Shown piece by piece: positions 26,654 to 35,983 of a DNA stretch of 64,000 nt (positions within the stretch are counted from its first letter, which is position 1; each line of letters starts with the position of its first letter). This DNA comes from Archangiaceae bacterium (GTDB lineage Bacteria; Myxococcota; Myxococcia; Myxococcales; Myxococcaceae), in NCBI GenBank assembly GCA_016714225.1, contig JADJNS010000018.1:248001-312000 (forward strand), read 5' to 3'. A program made the translations under genes and the position numbers. The notes below the pieces were generated by a model that saw only the letters and a program-made list of their open reading frames with translations, made no database searches and was not told where the DNA came from.

Positions 26654-27886
26654 CTATGCGGCGAGCGCCGAGGTGAGCTTCAGGGCGGCGTTCAAGGTGC
26701 CCTCGGTGTCGCGCACGAACGGGTTGCGGGCGTCGAGCACGTAGCCGCCGAGCACCGCGGTGATGGCGCGTTTGATCTGCTCGCTCTTGCCCTGGTGCAG
26801 CAGCAGCCGGGGCAGCCGGCCGTCGTACCAGGCGTCGACGAAGACCTTGAACACGCCCACCGCCTTGCCCATCTGCGCGGTGTACTCGCCCCAGTCGACC
26901 TTCTCGCCCTCGAGCTGCCGCGCGGCCAGCTTCGCCGCCCGGTGCGACGACTCGAGCGCCAGCGTCACTCCCGACGAGAAGACCGGGTCCAAGAACTCGC
27001 TGGCGTTGCCGGTGAGCGCCCAGCCCGGCCCGTGAAACGCCGTCACCGACGCCGACCAGCTCTCGAGCCGCGCGGTCTTCATCACCGGGCTCACCTTGGC
27101 CAGGCGCCGGGCGGCGTTGGGGTCGCCCTTGAGCAGCGTCTCGAGCCGCTCGCGGTCGGTCGCTCCCGCGCCTTCGATCAGCGCCCGCTCGGCCACCACG
27201 CCCACCGAGGTGCGCCCGTTCGAGAAGGGGATGATCCAGATCCACGCGCCTTGAGGGTGCATGCAGATCCAGATGTCTCCTTCGCGGTCGCCTTCGGGCC
27301 GCAGGTCACCTTCGTAGTGGGTGAACACCGCCACCTTGGGGCTCAGCGTGGGCGGCTTCTCGAGCTTGAGCAGCTTCGGCAGCACCCGCCCGTAGCCCGA
27401 GCAGTCGAGCACCATCTTCGCCTTCACCCGCCATTGCGCCGAGGTCTCGGCGTCGCGCACCTCGAGGGTCGAGCTGCCGTCGGCCTCGAACGACACCGCC
27501 TCGACGCGCTGCAGGTAGCGAATGTCGACGCCCTTCTTCTGCGCCGCGGTCGCCAGCGCCTGGTCGAAGTCGGCCCGCGTCACCTGCAGCGCCGCCGGGC
27601 GCTGGCCCGGGAACATCTCGGCGAAGCAGAACCGCTCGCGCGCCTCACCCTTCAAGAACAGCGCGGCCGGCTTGGGCATGAAGCGCTGCGCCTGCACGGC
27701 CTCGAGCAGGCCGGCCTCTTCGAGAATGTCGTTGCAGCGCGGCAGCAGCGACTCTCCAATCACGAACCGGGGAAAGGTGCCCGCCTCGAGGCACAGCACG
27801 TCGTGCCCGCGGGCCTTCAGAATCGAGCCGGCGACGCTGCCCGCCGGGCCTGCGCCGATGATCACGACCTCTCGCTGCTGTTCCAT
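26654..27886 (-). CDS. Flavin-dependent halogenase-like / tryptophan-halogenase superfamily monooxygenase
   Basis: 410 aa. N-terminal GAGPAGS FAD motif at residues 10-16, then RFVIGESLLPRCNDILEE, typical of this superfamily. A WIWIIPF segment near residue 215 fits the WxWxIP motif that separates flavin-dependent halogenases from ordinary monooxygenases. A second FAD contact reads GPGWALTGNASEFLDPVFSSG. Family knowledge: such enzymes use FADH2 and O2 to make HOCl for halogenation, though some members are geranylgeranyl-reductase-like or oxygenases. The ATG 27884-27886 has AAGGAG six bases upstream. The nearest biosynthetic neighbours are an SDR 1 kb upstream and the NRPS 26 kb away. Function as a true halogenase is inference. 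Confidence 0.75.
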   Translation of the reverse strand: MEQQREVVIIGAGPAGSVAGSILKARGHDVLCLEAGTFPRFVIGESLLPRCNDILEEAGLLEAVQAQRFMPKPAALFLKGEARERFCFAEMFPGQRPAALQVTRADFDQALATAAQKKGVDIRYLQRVEAVSFEADGSSTLEVRDAETSAQWRVKAKMVLDCSGYGRVLPKLLKLEKPPTLSPKVAVFTHYEGDLRPEGDREGDIWICMHPQGAWIWIIPFSNGRTSVGVVAERALIEGAGATDRERLETLLKGDPNAARRLAKVSPVMKTARLESWSASVTAFHGPGWALTGNASEFLDPVFSSGVTLALESSHRAAKLAARQLEGEKVDWGEYTAQMGKAVGVFKVFVDAWYDGRLPRLLLHQGKSEQIKRAITAVLGGYVLDARNPFVRDTEGTLNAALKLTSALAA

Positions 27887-28115
27887 CAGTTCTCCTTGTC
27901 GAAGGGGTCGCCGCGGCACCGAAAGGCGGCGCTGCGCGCCTGCATGCAATTGGCAGGCTCTCGCCGACTTCGCCCCGCACGCCCTGGCGGAGGGTCGCGC
28001 GGAGGAGGCACGCGCGCAGATTGTGCGCGTGAGCGATCTTCGCGCAGCGAAATCTGCGCACCCTGTTCCACCGACGGGGATCAGCGCCGCAGCGGCGGGC
28101 GTTCGCGAGCTGAGG

Positions 28116-28871
28116 TCACGGCACCGGCAGCCGGCACACGCCGAGCCCGCGGTAGCACGACCCCAGCACGCAGTACGCCGCGCCGGCCGGGCCGCAGTCG
28201 GCATCGGCGCTGCACGCCCGACGCACGCACTGACCGGCGCTGCAGTCGAAGCCGGCGATCGCGCAGTCGCTCGCCTTGCTGCACGTCTTCTCGACGCACC
28301 GCGGGTGAGCGCCGCCGCTGCAGGCGAAGCCGTCGTCGCAGGGGCTCGACGCGCTGCAGCCGGGCGCGCACAGCTTCGCTCCCATGCACGAGCAGGGCAT
28401 CGGCTGGCAGGTGCTGCCTGCGCCGCACTGGGTGTCGTCGGTGCAGTCGCCCGGGTCGATGCGGCACGCCCCGCAGCCGGTCGGAGTGCCCGGCGCGGCA
28501 CAGCTGGTGCCGTTGTTCACGCAGTCGCTCTGCTGGTGGCAGCAGAAGGGCGAGGCGCAGTCGAGCAGGGGGCACGTGAGCGGCGTGGCGTTGACCCGTC
28601 GACAGCCCTGGTAGTCGGGCGTGCACGAACAGGTGAAGCACTGATCTGCCACGCAGCCCGCGGTGGTACGGCAGGTGGCCTCGTCGAGGTTCGTGCACGA
28701 GGGGCCGCCTGCGCTGCCTCCGGCCGAGCCGCCGGCGGTACCACCCGCAGACCCTCCGCTGCTGCCACCCGCAGACCCGCCGGCAGTGCCTCCAGCCGTT
28801 CCACCATCAGGGCCGGGAATGGAGGTGGTTACACAGCCGATGCAGAGAACCAGGAGGAGCGCTCGACGCAT
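28116..28871 (-). CDS. Cysteine-rich lipoprotein with SAGG linker
   Basis: 251 aa. Lipoprotein signal MRRALLLVLCIGC. Then a linker of SAGG/TAGG units to about residue 55 and roughly 190 residues with more than 30 cysteines in repeated patterns (CxxDxDCG, CSKASDCAIAGFDCSAGQC), as seen in many myxobacterial surface proteins. No enzymatic motif. The likely start is ATG 28869-28871; an in-frame ATG at 28893-28895 would add MRLARGLP. The disulfide-rich modules suggest an extracellular or outer-leaflet location. Function unknown. Confidence 0.75.
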   Translation of the reverse strand: MRRALLLVLCIGCVTTSIPGPDGGTAGGTAGGSAGGSSGGSAGGTAGGSAGGSAGGPSCTNLDEATCRTTAGCVADQCFTCSCTPDYQGCRRVNATPLTCPLLDCASPFCCHQQSDCVNNGTSCAAPGTPTGCGACRIDPGDCTDDTQCGAGSTCQPMPCSCMGAKLCAPGCSASSPCDDGFACSGGAHPRCVEKTCSKASDCAIAGFDCSAGQCVRRACSADADCGPAGAAYCVLGSCYRGLGVCRLPVP

Positions 28872-28965
28872 GGGCAGCCCGCGAGCAAGCCTCATTCCAG
28901 AACGCCTTCGCCAGATGACGGGTGCTTGTGGGCCCGTCGGAGGTGAAAATCTGAGAGCGCGCGCT

Positions 28966-29724
28966 TCAGCTCTGGTTCCAGACGGTGTTCATCAGCCAGT
29001 CGCGGCCGGTGACGCCCGAGCCCTGCGGCGAGACGAGAAACGAGACGAGGTTGGCGACCTCTTCCGGCTCGGTGAAGCGGCGCAGCTCGAGGGGCTCGCA
29101 GATCTCCTGGTACAGCTTCTCGACGGGCACGCCCTTTTCTTTCGCCAGGCGCTCCATGTCGCCGACGGCCTGGTCGGTCTTCACCCAGCCCGGGCACACC
29201 GCGTTGACGGTGATGCCCTTGGGGCCGAGCTCTTTCGCCCAGACCTTGGTGAGGCCGATGAGCGCGAACTTCGAGGCGCAGTAGGCGCCGTAGCCGGCGC
29301 GCGCTTCTTGCCCGAGCTGCGAGCTGATGTTCACGATGCGGCCATTCTGGGGAATGTGCTTCAGCAGGCCGCGGGTGAGGAACTGCACCCCGTTGAGGTT
29401 GATGTCGAGCACCTCGTCCCAGAGGCGGTCTTCGGCGGGCTCGTCGATGCGCTTCACGTGGCAGATGGCGGCGTTGTTGATGAGCGCGTGCAGCGGGCCC
29501 TGCCACGCGGCGGCGTACTTCTTCACCGCGTCGCGGTTGGCGAGGTCGAGCACCGCGCCGTCGATGGTGCCGAGCTTCTTGAGCTCGCTCACCGTGCGCT
29601 GCAGCTCGTCTGAAGACCGGGCGCACGTCTTCACGGCCCAGCCCTGCTCGAGCAGCTGCTTGCAGATGACCTTGCCGATGCCCTTGCTGCCACCCGTGAC
29701 CAACGCGATTTTTTTGTCCGCCAT
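28966..29724 (-). CDS. Short-chain dehydrogenase/reductase (SDR)
   Basis: 252 aa classical SDR. TGGSKGIG cofactor motif at residues 10-17, NNAA near 86, catalytic Ser in NISSQ near 136, and YGAYCASK (Tyr/Lys) near 150. The cofactor loop ARSSDE (Arg after the second strand) suggests NADPH preference. C-terminal VTGRDWLMNTVWNQS. Start ATG 29722-29724. Cytosolic. The upstream GH19-like gene ends 25 bases away, so they may be co-transcribed, though the functions look unrelated. Substrate unknown. Confidence 0.85.
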   Translation of the reverse strand: MADKKIALVTGGSKGIGKVICKQLLEQGWAVKTCARSSDELQRTVSELKKLGTIDGAVLDLANRDAVKKYAAAWQGPLHALINNAAICHVKRIDEPAEDRLWDEVLDINLNGVQFLTRGLLKHIPQNGRIVNISSQLGQEARAGYGAYCASKFALIGLTKVWAKELGPKGITVNAVCPGWVKTDQAVGDMERLAKEKGVPVEKLYQEICEPLELRRFTEPEEVANLVSFLVSPQGSGVTGRDWLMNTVWNQS

Positions 29725-29749
29725 GCCGGCGGTGTGTAGCACGGCAGGG

Positions 29750-31069
29750 CTACTTGGGCGGGTCCTGCGGAATGATGGCCCCGCTCTCGTCCCACTGGGC
29801 CCAGCGCTCGGCGCGACCCTGCGAGCCACCGTTGATCATCTGGCTGAGCTCGTCGACGTTCGAGGCGTTGGAGAGCGCGATGCCGTCGACACCGACGAAG
29901 AACTCGGCGGCGGCGTAAGCCGAGTCGCGCGGGCGCATCAGCAGCGAGGGGTCGGCGAGATAGTCGGCGCCGAAGACGGGCCCCAGCACCTCGGTCATGT
30001 GCTCGACGTTGCACCTGCCGGTGATCTGGAAGATGCCCAGACCGGGGTAACGGTTGCCGTCGCCTTCTCCATTACAGAGCGCGGCGCGATTGTCGTACTT
30101 GCTCCAATCGCTGCCGTACTCGTGCTTGGTGTTCATCTGGTCCGACTCGACAGCGGCCTGGGTGAGGAAGCCGCGCTGGGCCAGCGCGCTGTCGTCGATG
30201 CCGTAGGCGAGCATGGCGTCGTTGATCGCCGGCAGGTCTTCCTGCAGTGACGGGGTCTGAAGGGTCTCGTTCTCGGCCGTCGCCGGGTCGTCGGGGGTCG
30301 GCGCGTCTCGCAGGCCGGGGAACAGCTGCCGGGCCTGCTCGGGGGTGATGCCGCGCCGCATCGCCTCGGAGTGATAGAAGTGGGTGACCGCCGCGTCGAC
30401 GAGCTCGGTAGCGGGCGCGACGCCGAGCCCCCCGGCGGTGGCCTCGGCGAGCGCGTCGGCGGCGGCCTGCTTCGCGCCGGGCATGATCTCGGCCTGCGGT
30501 CTGACGAAGAAGCGGGTGGTCGCTTCGGCGACGGCGGCGTTCAGCTGATCAGCCGACAGCACCGGCTTGGGCGGCTTGGGCGGCTTGGGCGGTGCGCGCG
30601 GCTTGGGCGGTGCGGGCGGTGCGGGCGGTGCGGGCGGTCGGGCAGCGTCGCTCGTGGCGGGGGCCAGAGGGGGCTCCACCTGGGGCAGCGAGATGAAGAG
30701 GGTGGTGGGTGGCTCGCCGGGGCGCGCCAGGTCGAAGATTCCGGCGTGCTGGAGGTCGAACGCCTGAGCAGCGGCCGAAGGCGGTGGTGCCAGGCCAGGT
30801 TCGGGCGCCGCCGCGGGCGCTGCGGCGGGAGACGTGAGCACGGTGCTGACCAGCGCACCTGCGCCCGCTGCGCCGAGGAGCAGGCGTTGCCCGCGCGTCG
30901 GGCCGGTCTGGTGAGGTCTCGGCGAGTCCCAGAGATCGGCCGGCGGGCTGACCGGGGCGGCTTCGCTGCGGCCTGGGTCGTTCGCAGCTGGCGCGGCGAC
31001 CTCGGCAGGCGCTTCGGGGTTCGCCGAGGTCCGCTTGCCGGCGATGCCAACCAATCGTTTGAAGGGCAT
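29750..31069 (-). CDS. GH19 chitinase/lysozyme-like protein with Pro-rich region
   Basis: 439 aa. The N-terminal 60 residues are low complexity, then a single hydrophobic helix (RLLLGAAGAGALVSTVLTS), so it is anchored or exported. Residues ~130-165 form a Pro/Lys-rich linker (PPKPRAPPKPPKPPKP). The C-terminal ~160 residues resemble GH19: AVESDQMNTKHEYG, YDNRAALCNGEGDGNRYPG, GLGIFQITGRCNVEHM (the GxGxxQxTGRxNY signature), and MINGGSQG. Peptidoglycan or chitin hydrolysis is likely; Glu in AAVESD is the candidate acid. Start ATG 31067-31069. Upstream lies an L,D-transpeptidase-like gene with a similar N-terminal style, 53 bases away. Confidence 0.7.
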   Translation of the reverse strand: MPFKRLVGIAGKRTSANPEAPAEVAAPAANDPGRSEAAPVSPPADLWDSPRPHQTGPTRGQRLLLGAAGAGALVSTVLTSPAAAPAAAPEPGLAPPPSAAAQAFDLQHAGIFDLARPGEPPTTLFISLPQVEPPLAPATSDAARPPAPPAPPAPPKPRAPPKPPKPPKPVLSADQLNAAVAEATTRFFVRPQAEIMPGAKQAAADALAEATAGGLGVAPATELVDAAVTHFYHSEAMRRGITPEQARQLFPGLRDAPTPDDPATAENETLQTPSLQEDLPAINDAMLAYGIDDSALAQRGFLTQAAVESDQMNTKHEYGSDWSKYDNRAALCNGEGDGNRYPGLGIFQITGRCNVEHMTEVLGPVFGADYLADPSLLMRPRDSAYAAAEFFVGVDGIALSNASNVDELSQMINGGSQGRAERWAQWDESGAIIPQDPPK

Positions 31070-31122
31070 GGGTCTCTTCACGAGGAAATGAACGGCTGTG
31101 GGGTCTCGATTGTCTGCCGGGC

Positions 31123-32813
31123 CTACTTTTGGAGAAGCAGGTACGGGAAGCTGGTGCCGCTCAGCCGCGCCATCAGGGGAAGGGCGGCGGCTCCGTACTC
31201 GTTGCACCCGATGCTGCGCAGGTCGCCGTGGAGCATGATCTCGGTGGAGTCCTGTACGTTCGACAGCTCGTCGGCGCTGTAGGTGCCGTCTCCGGTGTCG
31301 TAGTACGCGGGGATCACGCCCTGGTCGTCGTCTCGCGAGTTGGTGAGCCACCAGGCGGGTTGCCCCTGGTGGTAGTCGACGGCGTGCAGCCAGTACTGGC
31401 CGGGGAGAATCTCCGCCGACCCGGGGAGCGTGGGGTGGGTGGTCGCTGGAACTTCGTTGACGGTTCCATCGGGCTCGAGAATGACCAGCACGTCGTCGAG
31501 CGCCCGGAGCTGTTGTACGGCGCGTGGGTGCTGCCATCGAGGCTCTGGCCGCGAATCGCCAGCGCGATCGGCTTGTCGGTGGGCAGCGCGCGAACGTCGG
31601 TGACGCTGTTCACCAGCCGCAGGTAGTACTGCAGCTTCTCGGCCTGGCTCGCCCCCGCGGGCGCGATCTCGACGGGCATCGCCGACGGCTGCCACGGCAT
31701 CGCCGCGACCTTGGCGCGCGCAGCGGCCAGCATGCTCTCGGGCGTGCCGCCCTGCAGGTACTCTTGCTGCGCGGCCGCGATGACCTCGGGGGGCGCGTCG
31801 GCTCCGAACAAGGCCTCGGCGGCGGCCTCGTTCGCCGCGCCGACGATGCCCGGCATCGCGGCGGCGAGCGCCTCGGGGGTCTTGAGGTAGCCGAGGTGCG
31901 CCTCGGCCTTGACGGCGTCGTAGCCCTTCGCCTCGACGCCGGTGACGATGGCGGCGCGAACGGCGGCGGGGACTCCGCGGGGGTAATCGCCGTCGACCAC
32001 CTCGGCGACGATGCGCGCCTCGGCAGCCTCGATGCCCGCGCGAGCGGCGTCGAGCGCCCGCTGGTAGCCCGCGGTGACCTGCTTGCGGTCGGCCACCGAG
32101 AGCGGGCGTGCGGTGGTGGCCGCGTCCGGGTCTGGGGCCGCCGCGAGCACGGCGGTGACGACCCCAGGCTCTGCAGCGATCGGCGTGCGCACCCGCTTCT
32201 CGAGCTCGGCAGCGGCAGTCTTCAGCGCCGTGAGGTGGCCGACCAGCGCCGGGCCGCTGAGGCCCTTGGTGGCGTTCACCAGCGCGTCGACCGCAGCCGT
32301 TTTCTCGCCGGGCGCCGCGCGCACGCTCGCGCTGAAGATGCGCGCGACCGAAGCGACCGCGACGGCAGCCGCGTCGCGCTCGGTCGTCGAGGCGGCTTCG
32401 GCCTGGTGCGGGACGGCGAGCGCCGACCGCTCGACCGAGCAGAGGTCTTCGATCACGGCGGACGAGAGCGGCGCGCCCGAGTCGACGGCCTGCACGGCGA
32501 TCTGCAACGTGCCGCTCCAGCCGTCGGAGGGGGTGAGGTCGGCGCTGCCGGGCTGCGTGTCGTAGATGCTGCACTGCCGAGAGGAGTACCCCTCGAGGAG
32601 CGCGTCGAAGGCCTTGGCGTCGGCGGCCGGGCCCGGCGCGCTCGGGAGAGAAGGGCCGTCGGCGCCGTGGGTCGCGAGCGCGGCGGCCCCTGCGAGCGTG
32701 GCGACGGCAGCGCTGGCCTTCTGAAGGCGGGTGAAGCGAGGCTTCGACTCGACGGCGCCCCTTTCCTCGGTGCTGGGGCGGCGAGCTCGGTGTCCGATGC
32801 GGAGGCGCGTCAT
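31123..32813 (-). CDS. L,D-transpeptidase-like exported protein, frameshifted in a C-run
   Basis: About 563 aa once corrected. From ATG 32811-32813, a hydrophobic helix (ASAAVATLAGAAALATHGAD) lies near residue 35, then a long Ala-rich helical region. Near residue 437 the frame breaks. Before the break it reads SLDGSTHAPYNSSG, and one base over it continues ALDDVLVILEPDGTVNEVPA. Adding one base to the CCC run at 31503-31505 restores a continuous product and makes the span a multiple of three. The C-terminus holds STEIMLHGDLRSIGCN, the His...Ser-x-Gly-Cys motif of L,D-transpeptidase-like folds. It probably acts on peptidoglycan with the neighbouring GH19-like protein. Stop TAG. Confidence 0.65.
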
Positions 32814-33017
32814 GGAGAAAAGGTCTCGCCGACGACGCAGAAGTTGTCTTCGCACCGAGAGTGCGTGCGCTTTCAATCGCTTGTTCGGTGCGTGCGCTCG
32901 AAGCGCAGTTTCTCAATTCGCGAGCCTTGCAAACGCGTTGGACAGTGCAACACGCGCAACACGCGCTGGCTGATTCGCCGAAGGCGCGGTGGCGAAAGCG
33001 TCGAGCGACGACGGGGC

Positions 33018-33701
33018 GTGGCCTTCACCCGCCGCTTCGTCGAACGCCTCGCGCACGGCACCGCCGTGGCGCTCGACCTGCCCGCGCACGAGCAGGTCGA
33101 CGCGCGGGTGCTCGAGCGGGTGAGCCCCGAAGAGCAGGCGCTGGCGCGCGGCTTCGCGGTGCGCCGCATGGTGACGTTCGTGGGCGGGCGGCTGGCGCTG
33201 CGCGAGGCGCTTCAAGGCATCGGCGCTCCGCTGCAGCCGGTGCTGCACGACGAGCGCGGCGCGCCAGTGCTCGCCCGCGGCTTCGAGGGCAGCATCAGCC
33301 ACAAAGACGAGCTGGCGGTGGCGCTCGCGGCGCCGGCCGACGGCGTCTCGAAGATCGGCGTCGACGTCGAAGAGCTTCGCGCGCCGAAGAACGACATCAC
33401 CTCGCACATCGTCACGCCCCGCGAGGCCGCGCTGCTCGGCACGCTCGGCGCCGACGAGCGGCTGTGGCAGCTGATGGCGCGCTTCTCGCTGAAAGAGGCG
33501 CTCTACAAAGCGCTCGACCCGTTCGTGCGCAGGTACGTGGGCTTCCACGAGGTCGAGGTCGACCTGCTGCCCGCCGGGGCGACGAAGGTGACGCTGATGC
33601 TCAAGAACGGCGAGGGGCCGTTCGACGCCGAGCTGCTGTGGCACCGCTACGGAGACTGGGTGCTCTCGACCGCGAAGGTCAGACCGGCAGAATCTGCCTG
33701 A
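33018..33701 (+). CDS. 4'-phosphopantetheinyl transferase (Sfp/EntD type)
   Basis: 227 aa. Contains the Sfp-type signature: IGVDVEEL near residue 114 (Mg-binding Asp/Glu) and FSLKEALYKALDPFV near 160 (KEAxYK). The substrate-side SISHKDELAVALA His motif precedes them. The enzyme transfers phosphopantetheine from CoA to carrier domains; the NRPS at 53981-59575 with two carrier domains is the obvious local client. GTG 33018 is the likely start since no ATG with a leader fits; the frame stays open upstream. Its 3' end overlaps the convergent metallophosphoesterase gene by 23 bases. Confidence 0.85.
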   Translation: MAFTRRFVERLAHGTAVALDLPAHEQVDARVLERVSPEEQALARGFAVRRMVTFVGGRLALREALQGIGAPLQPVLHDERGAPVLARGFEGSISHKDELAVALAAPADGVSKIGVDVEELRAPKNDITSHIVTPREAALLGTLGADERLWQLMARFSLKEALYKALDPFVRRYVGFHEVEVDLLPAGATKVTLMLKNGEGPFDAELLWHRYGDWVLSTAKVRPAESA

Positions 33702-34488
33702 CGAACGAGTCGGGGTGGCGGGCGGGGTCCCACTGGCGGGGGTAGCCGAGGGAGACCTCGTCGAACTTGATGCCGCCCTCGCGCCGCTGCCCGCGTACGT
33801 GCAGGTGGCCGTAGACGACCGCGCGGGCGCGGTACTTCTCGGGCCAGTCTTCGGTGAGGCGGGTGCCGCACCAGATTTTGAAGCGCGGCACCATCGGCAG
33901 CACCGCGTGCGCCTCGCGCAGGGGAAAGTGGTTCACCAGTACGGTGGGCAGCGACGGGTCGATGGCGTTCAACCGTCTGGCGGTGAGCTCGACCCGCGCG
34001 CGGCACCAGTCGGAGATGTCGTCGTACGGGTCGGCCGGCAGCAGCCGCTCGTCGGCGCACATCAGGCCGGCTTCCATCGCCCACTTGAGCGCCTGCTCGC
34101 GCGAGTAGCCGTCGGGCGCGAAGGAGTAGTCGTAGAGCAGGAACATCGGCGCCAGCACCGCGGGCTGCGCGCCGTCGTCGAAGGTGACGTACGGGTCTTC
34201 GGGGGTGAGCACGCCGCGCGCGCGGCAGATCTCGACCATCGCGTCGTAGCGGGCGACGCCGCGCAGGTCGCCCGGCTTGAGCTCCCACAGGTCGTGGTTG
34301 CCGGGCACCCAGATGAGCTTCTTGAACTTGGGCTCGAGCACGTCGAAGGCGAGCTCGAGCTCGGCGATGGTGTCGCCGATGTCTCCGGCGAGAATCAGCC
34401 AGTCGTCAGGGCACGCCGAGAGCGCCCGCATCGCATCGAGGTTCTGCGGCCGCCCGATGTGAATGTCGCTGATGGCGAGGAGCCGCAC
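33679..34488 (-). CDS. Calcineurin-like metallophosphoesterase
   Basis: 269 aa. All five blocks of the metallophosphoesterase fold are present: SDIHIG near residue 7, LAGDIGD near 33, VPGNHDLW near 62, LVNHFPL near 185 and VYGHLHV near 225. It hydrolyses phosphomono- or diesters with two metal ions; the substrate is unknown. GTG 34486-34488 starts four bases after the oxidoreductase stop, indicating coupling. It is the last gene of the EEVS-LuxS-oxidoreductase operon and could dephosphorylate a cyclitol phosphate intermediate (inference). No signal peptide. Confidence 0.85.
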   Translation of the reverse strand: MRLLAISDIHIGRPQNLDAMRALSACPDDWLILAGDIGDTIAELELAFDVLEPKFKKLIWVPGNHDLWELKPGDLRGVARYDAMVEICRARGVLTPEDPYVTFDDGAQPAVLAPMFLLYDYSFAPDGYSREQALKWAMEAGLMCADERLLPADPYDDISDWCRARVELTARRLNAIDPSLPTVLVNHFPLREAHAVLPMVPRFKIWCGTRLTEDWPEKYRARAVVYGHLHVRGQRREGGIKFDEVSLGYPRQWDPARHPDSFVRQILPV

Positions 34489-34492
34489 CCGA

Positions 34493-35482
34493 CTACAGCT
34501 TGACCAGCTGCTTGGTCTCGTACGACTTCTGGGCGGCGTCGGCGAGGGCGAGGCTGTAGCGGCCGGCTTCACCGCCGACCTCGGGCAGCTTGCCGGCCTC
34601 GAGGCAGTCGATGAAGTGGTACAGCTCGGCGAGGTAGGCCTTCTCGTAGCGCTCGGCGAAGAACGGCTCGGGCTTGACGCGGGTGAGGCCTAAGTCGCTC
34701 CACTGCTCGACCTGGGTGGGGGCGACGTTGCCGGCCGAGAGCATGCCCTTCGAACCGAAGACCTCGAGGCGCTGGTCGTAGCCGTAGGCGGCGCGGCGGC
34801 TGTTCTCGATCTGACAGAGGCGGCCGCTGGGGGTCTTCAGCACGCAGATGGCGCTGTCGATGTCTTTCTGTTTGCCGATCTCGGGGTCGACCAGGCAGCT
34901 GCCGGTGGCGAACACCTCGTTGGGCTCTTCACCCAGCATCCACCGGGCCATGTCGAAGTCGTGAATCATCATGTCGCGGAACAGGCCGCCCGACGACGCG
35001 ACGTAGGTGGCGGGAGGCGGCGACGGGTCGCGGCTGGTGACGCGCACCATCTCGACCTTGCCGATGGCGCCGGCCTCGACCTGCTTCTTGATGGCGCGGA
35101 AGGTGGGGTCCCACCGGCGCTGGAAGCCGACCATGAACGGCACCTTGTTCTTCTCGACCACGTCGAGGGCGGCGATGACGCGCTCGAGCGAGAGGTCGAC
35201 CGGCTTCTCACTGAACACGGCCTTACCGGCCTTGGCGCTCTGGGTGATGAAGTCGTAGTGGGTGGTGGTGGGCGAGACGATGATGACGGCCTTCACCTCT
35301 TTGTCGGCCAGCGCGGTCTCGACGCTCGCGACCTCGGCGCCCAGCTGCTTGGCGAGCGACTGCGCGCTCGCGGCGATGGGGTCGACCACGTAGCGAACCT
35401 TGACCGCCGGGTGCCGCGACGCGTTGCCGCCGTGCACCTTGCCCATGCGACCTGCACCGAAGACTGCGACATTGATCGTCAC
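34493..35482 (-). CDS. Gfo/Idh/MocA-family oxidoreductase (inositol-dehydrogenase-like)
   Basis: 329 aa. Rossmann motif FGAGRMGKVHGGN at residues 8-20 and the family signature VFSEKPVDLS (EKP) near residue 92. The catalytic-type segment GGLFRDMMIHDFDMARWML near 165-185 contains the Asp-x-x-x-His pattern of inositol/sugar dehydrogenases. It uses NAD(P) to oxidise or reduce a polyol or cyclitol. The start is GTG 35480-35482, overlapping the LuxS stop by four bases (GTGA). Position after a sugar phosphate cyclase suggests a C7-cyclitol or sugar substrate; that is inference. Confidence 0.85.
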   Translation of the reverse strand: MTINVAVFGAGRMGKVHGGNASRHPAVKVRYVVDPIAASAQSLAKQLGAEVASVETALADKEVKAVIIVSPTTTHYDFITQSAKAGKAVFSEKPVDLSLERVIAALDVVEKNKVPFMVGFQRRWDPTFRAIKKQVEAGAIGKVEMVRVTSRDPSPPPATYVASSGGLFRDMMIHDFDMARWMLGEEPNEVFATGSCLVDPEIGKQKDIDSAICVLKTPSGRLCQIENSRRAAYGYDQRLEVFGSKGMLSAGNVAPTQVEQWSDLGLTRVKPEPFFAERYEKAYLAELYHFIDCLEAGKLPEVGGEAGRYSLALADAAQKSYETKQLVKL

Positions 35483-35955
35483 TTGAAGACCTCCGTCCAC
35501 TTGTTGCGTTTGCTCAGCACGCTGCGCGCGATCTCTTGAGCGCCGGCGAGCGAGTGGTTCTTCGCCCAGCCGCACTGCTCTTCGTTCGCGAGCGGCACTT
35601 CTTTCGCCACCAGAATGTCGTTGAGCGTCTTCTCGACCGCGTCGCACATCTGGTCGTAGTCGCCCATGTTCATCACCGGCAGGTAGAAGCCGGTCTGACA
35701 GCCCATGCAGCCGAAGTTGATGACGCCGTCCAAGTGCTTGCGAATGAACACCGCGATGCAGTGCTCGAGCGAGTGCACCGCGGCCATGGGAATGTGAACG
35801 GTGTTGGGCTGGGTGAAGCGCAGGTCCCACAGCCACACTTTGTCGCCGCGGGCGCCTTCGGTGACGCTGATCAGCTTGATGTACGGAGCGACGACCTTGC
35901 GGTGGTCTTGCTCGCCCAGGGTGGCCTTGAGGCGCGGGTCCATCTCGGTGGTCAT
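35479..35955 (-). CDS. luxS: S-ribosylhomocysteine lyase LuxS
   Basis: 158 aa. Metal ligands HSLEH near residue 62 and Cys in EEQCGWAKNHSL near 128; active Cys in GCMGCQTGFY near 84; conserved Asp-His at residue ~17 and DLRF near 45. The enzyme converts S-ribosylhomocysteine to homocysteine and DPD, the AI-2 precursor. The N-terminal part (HRKVVAPYIKLISV) departs from the common DHTxMxAPxVR, so it is a divergent member. Unusually it lies inside an operon with a sugar phosphate cyclase 28 bases upstream and an oxidoreductase overlapping downstream, rather than next to pfs or metabolic methionine genes. A modified role on a related sugar thioether is possible. Confidence 0.9.
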   Translation of the reverse strand: MTTEMDPRLKATLGEQDHRKVVAPYIKLISVTEGARGDKVWLWDLRFTQPNTVHIPMAAVHSLEHCIAVFIRKHLDGVINFGCMGCQTGFYLPVMNMGDYDQMCDAVEKTLNDILVAKEVPLANEEQCGWAKNHSLAGAQEIARSVLSKRNKWTEVFK

Positions 35956-35983
35956 GCGTCTTCTCTCCCCAGAATCGTCGACA

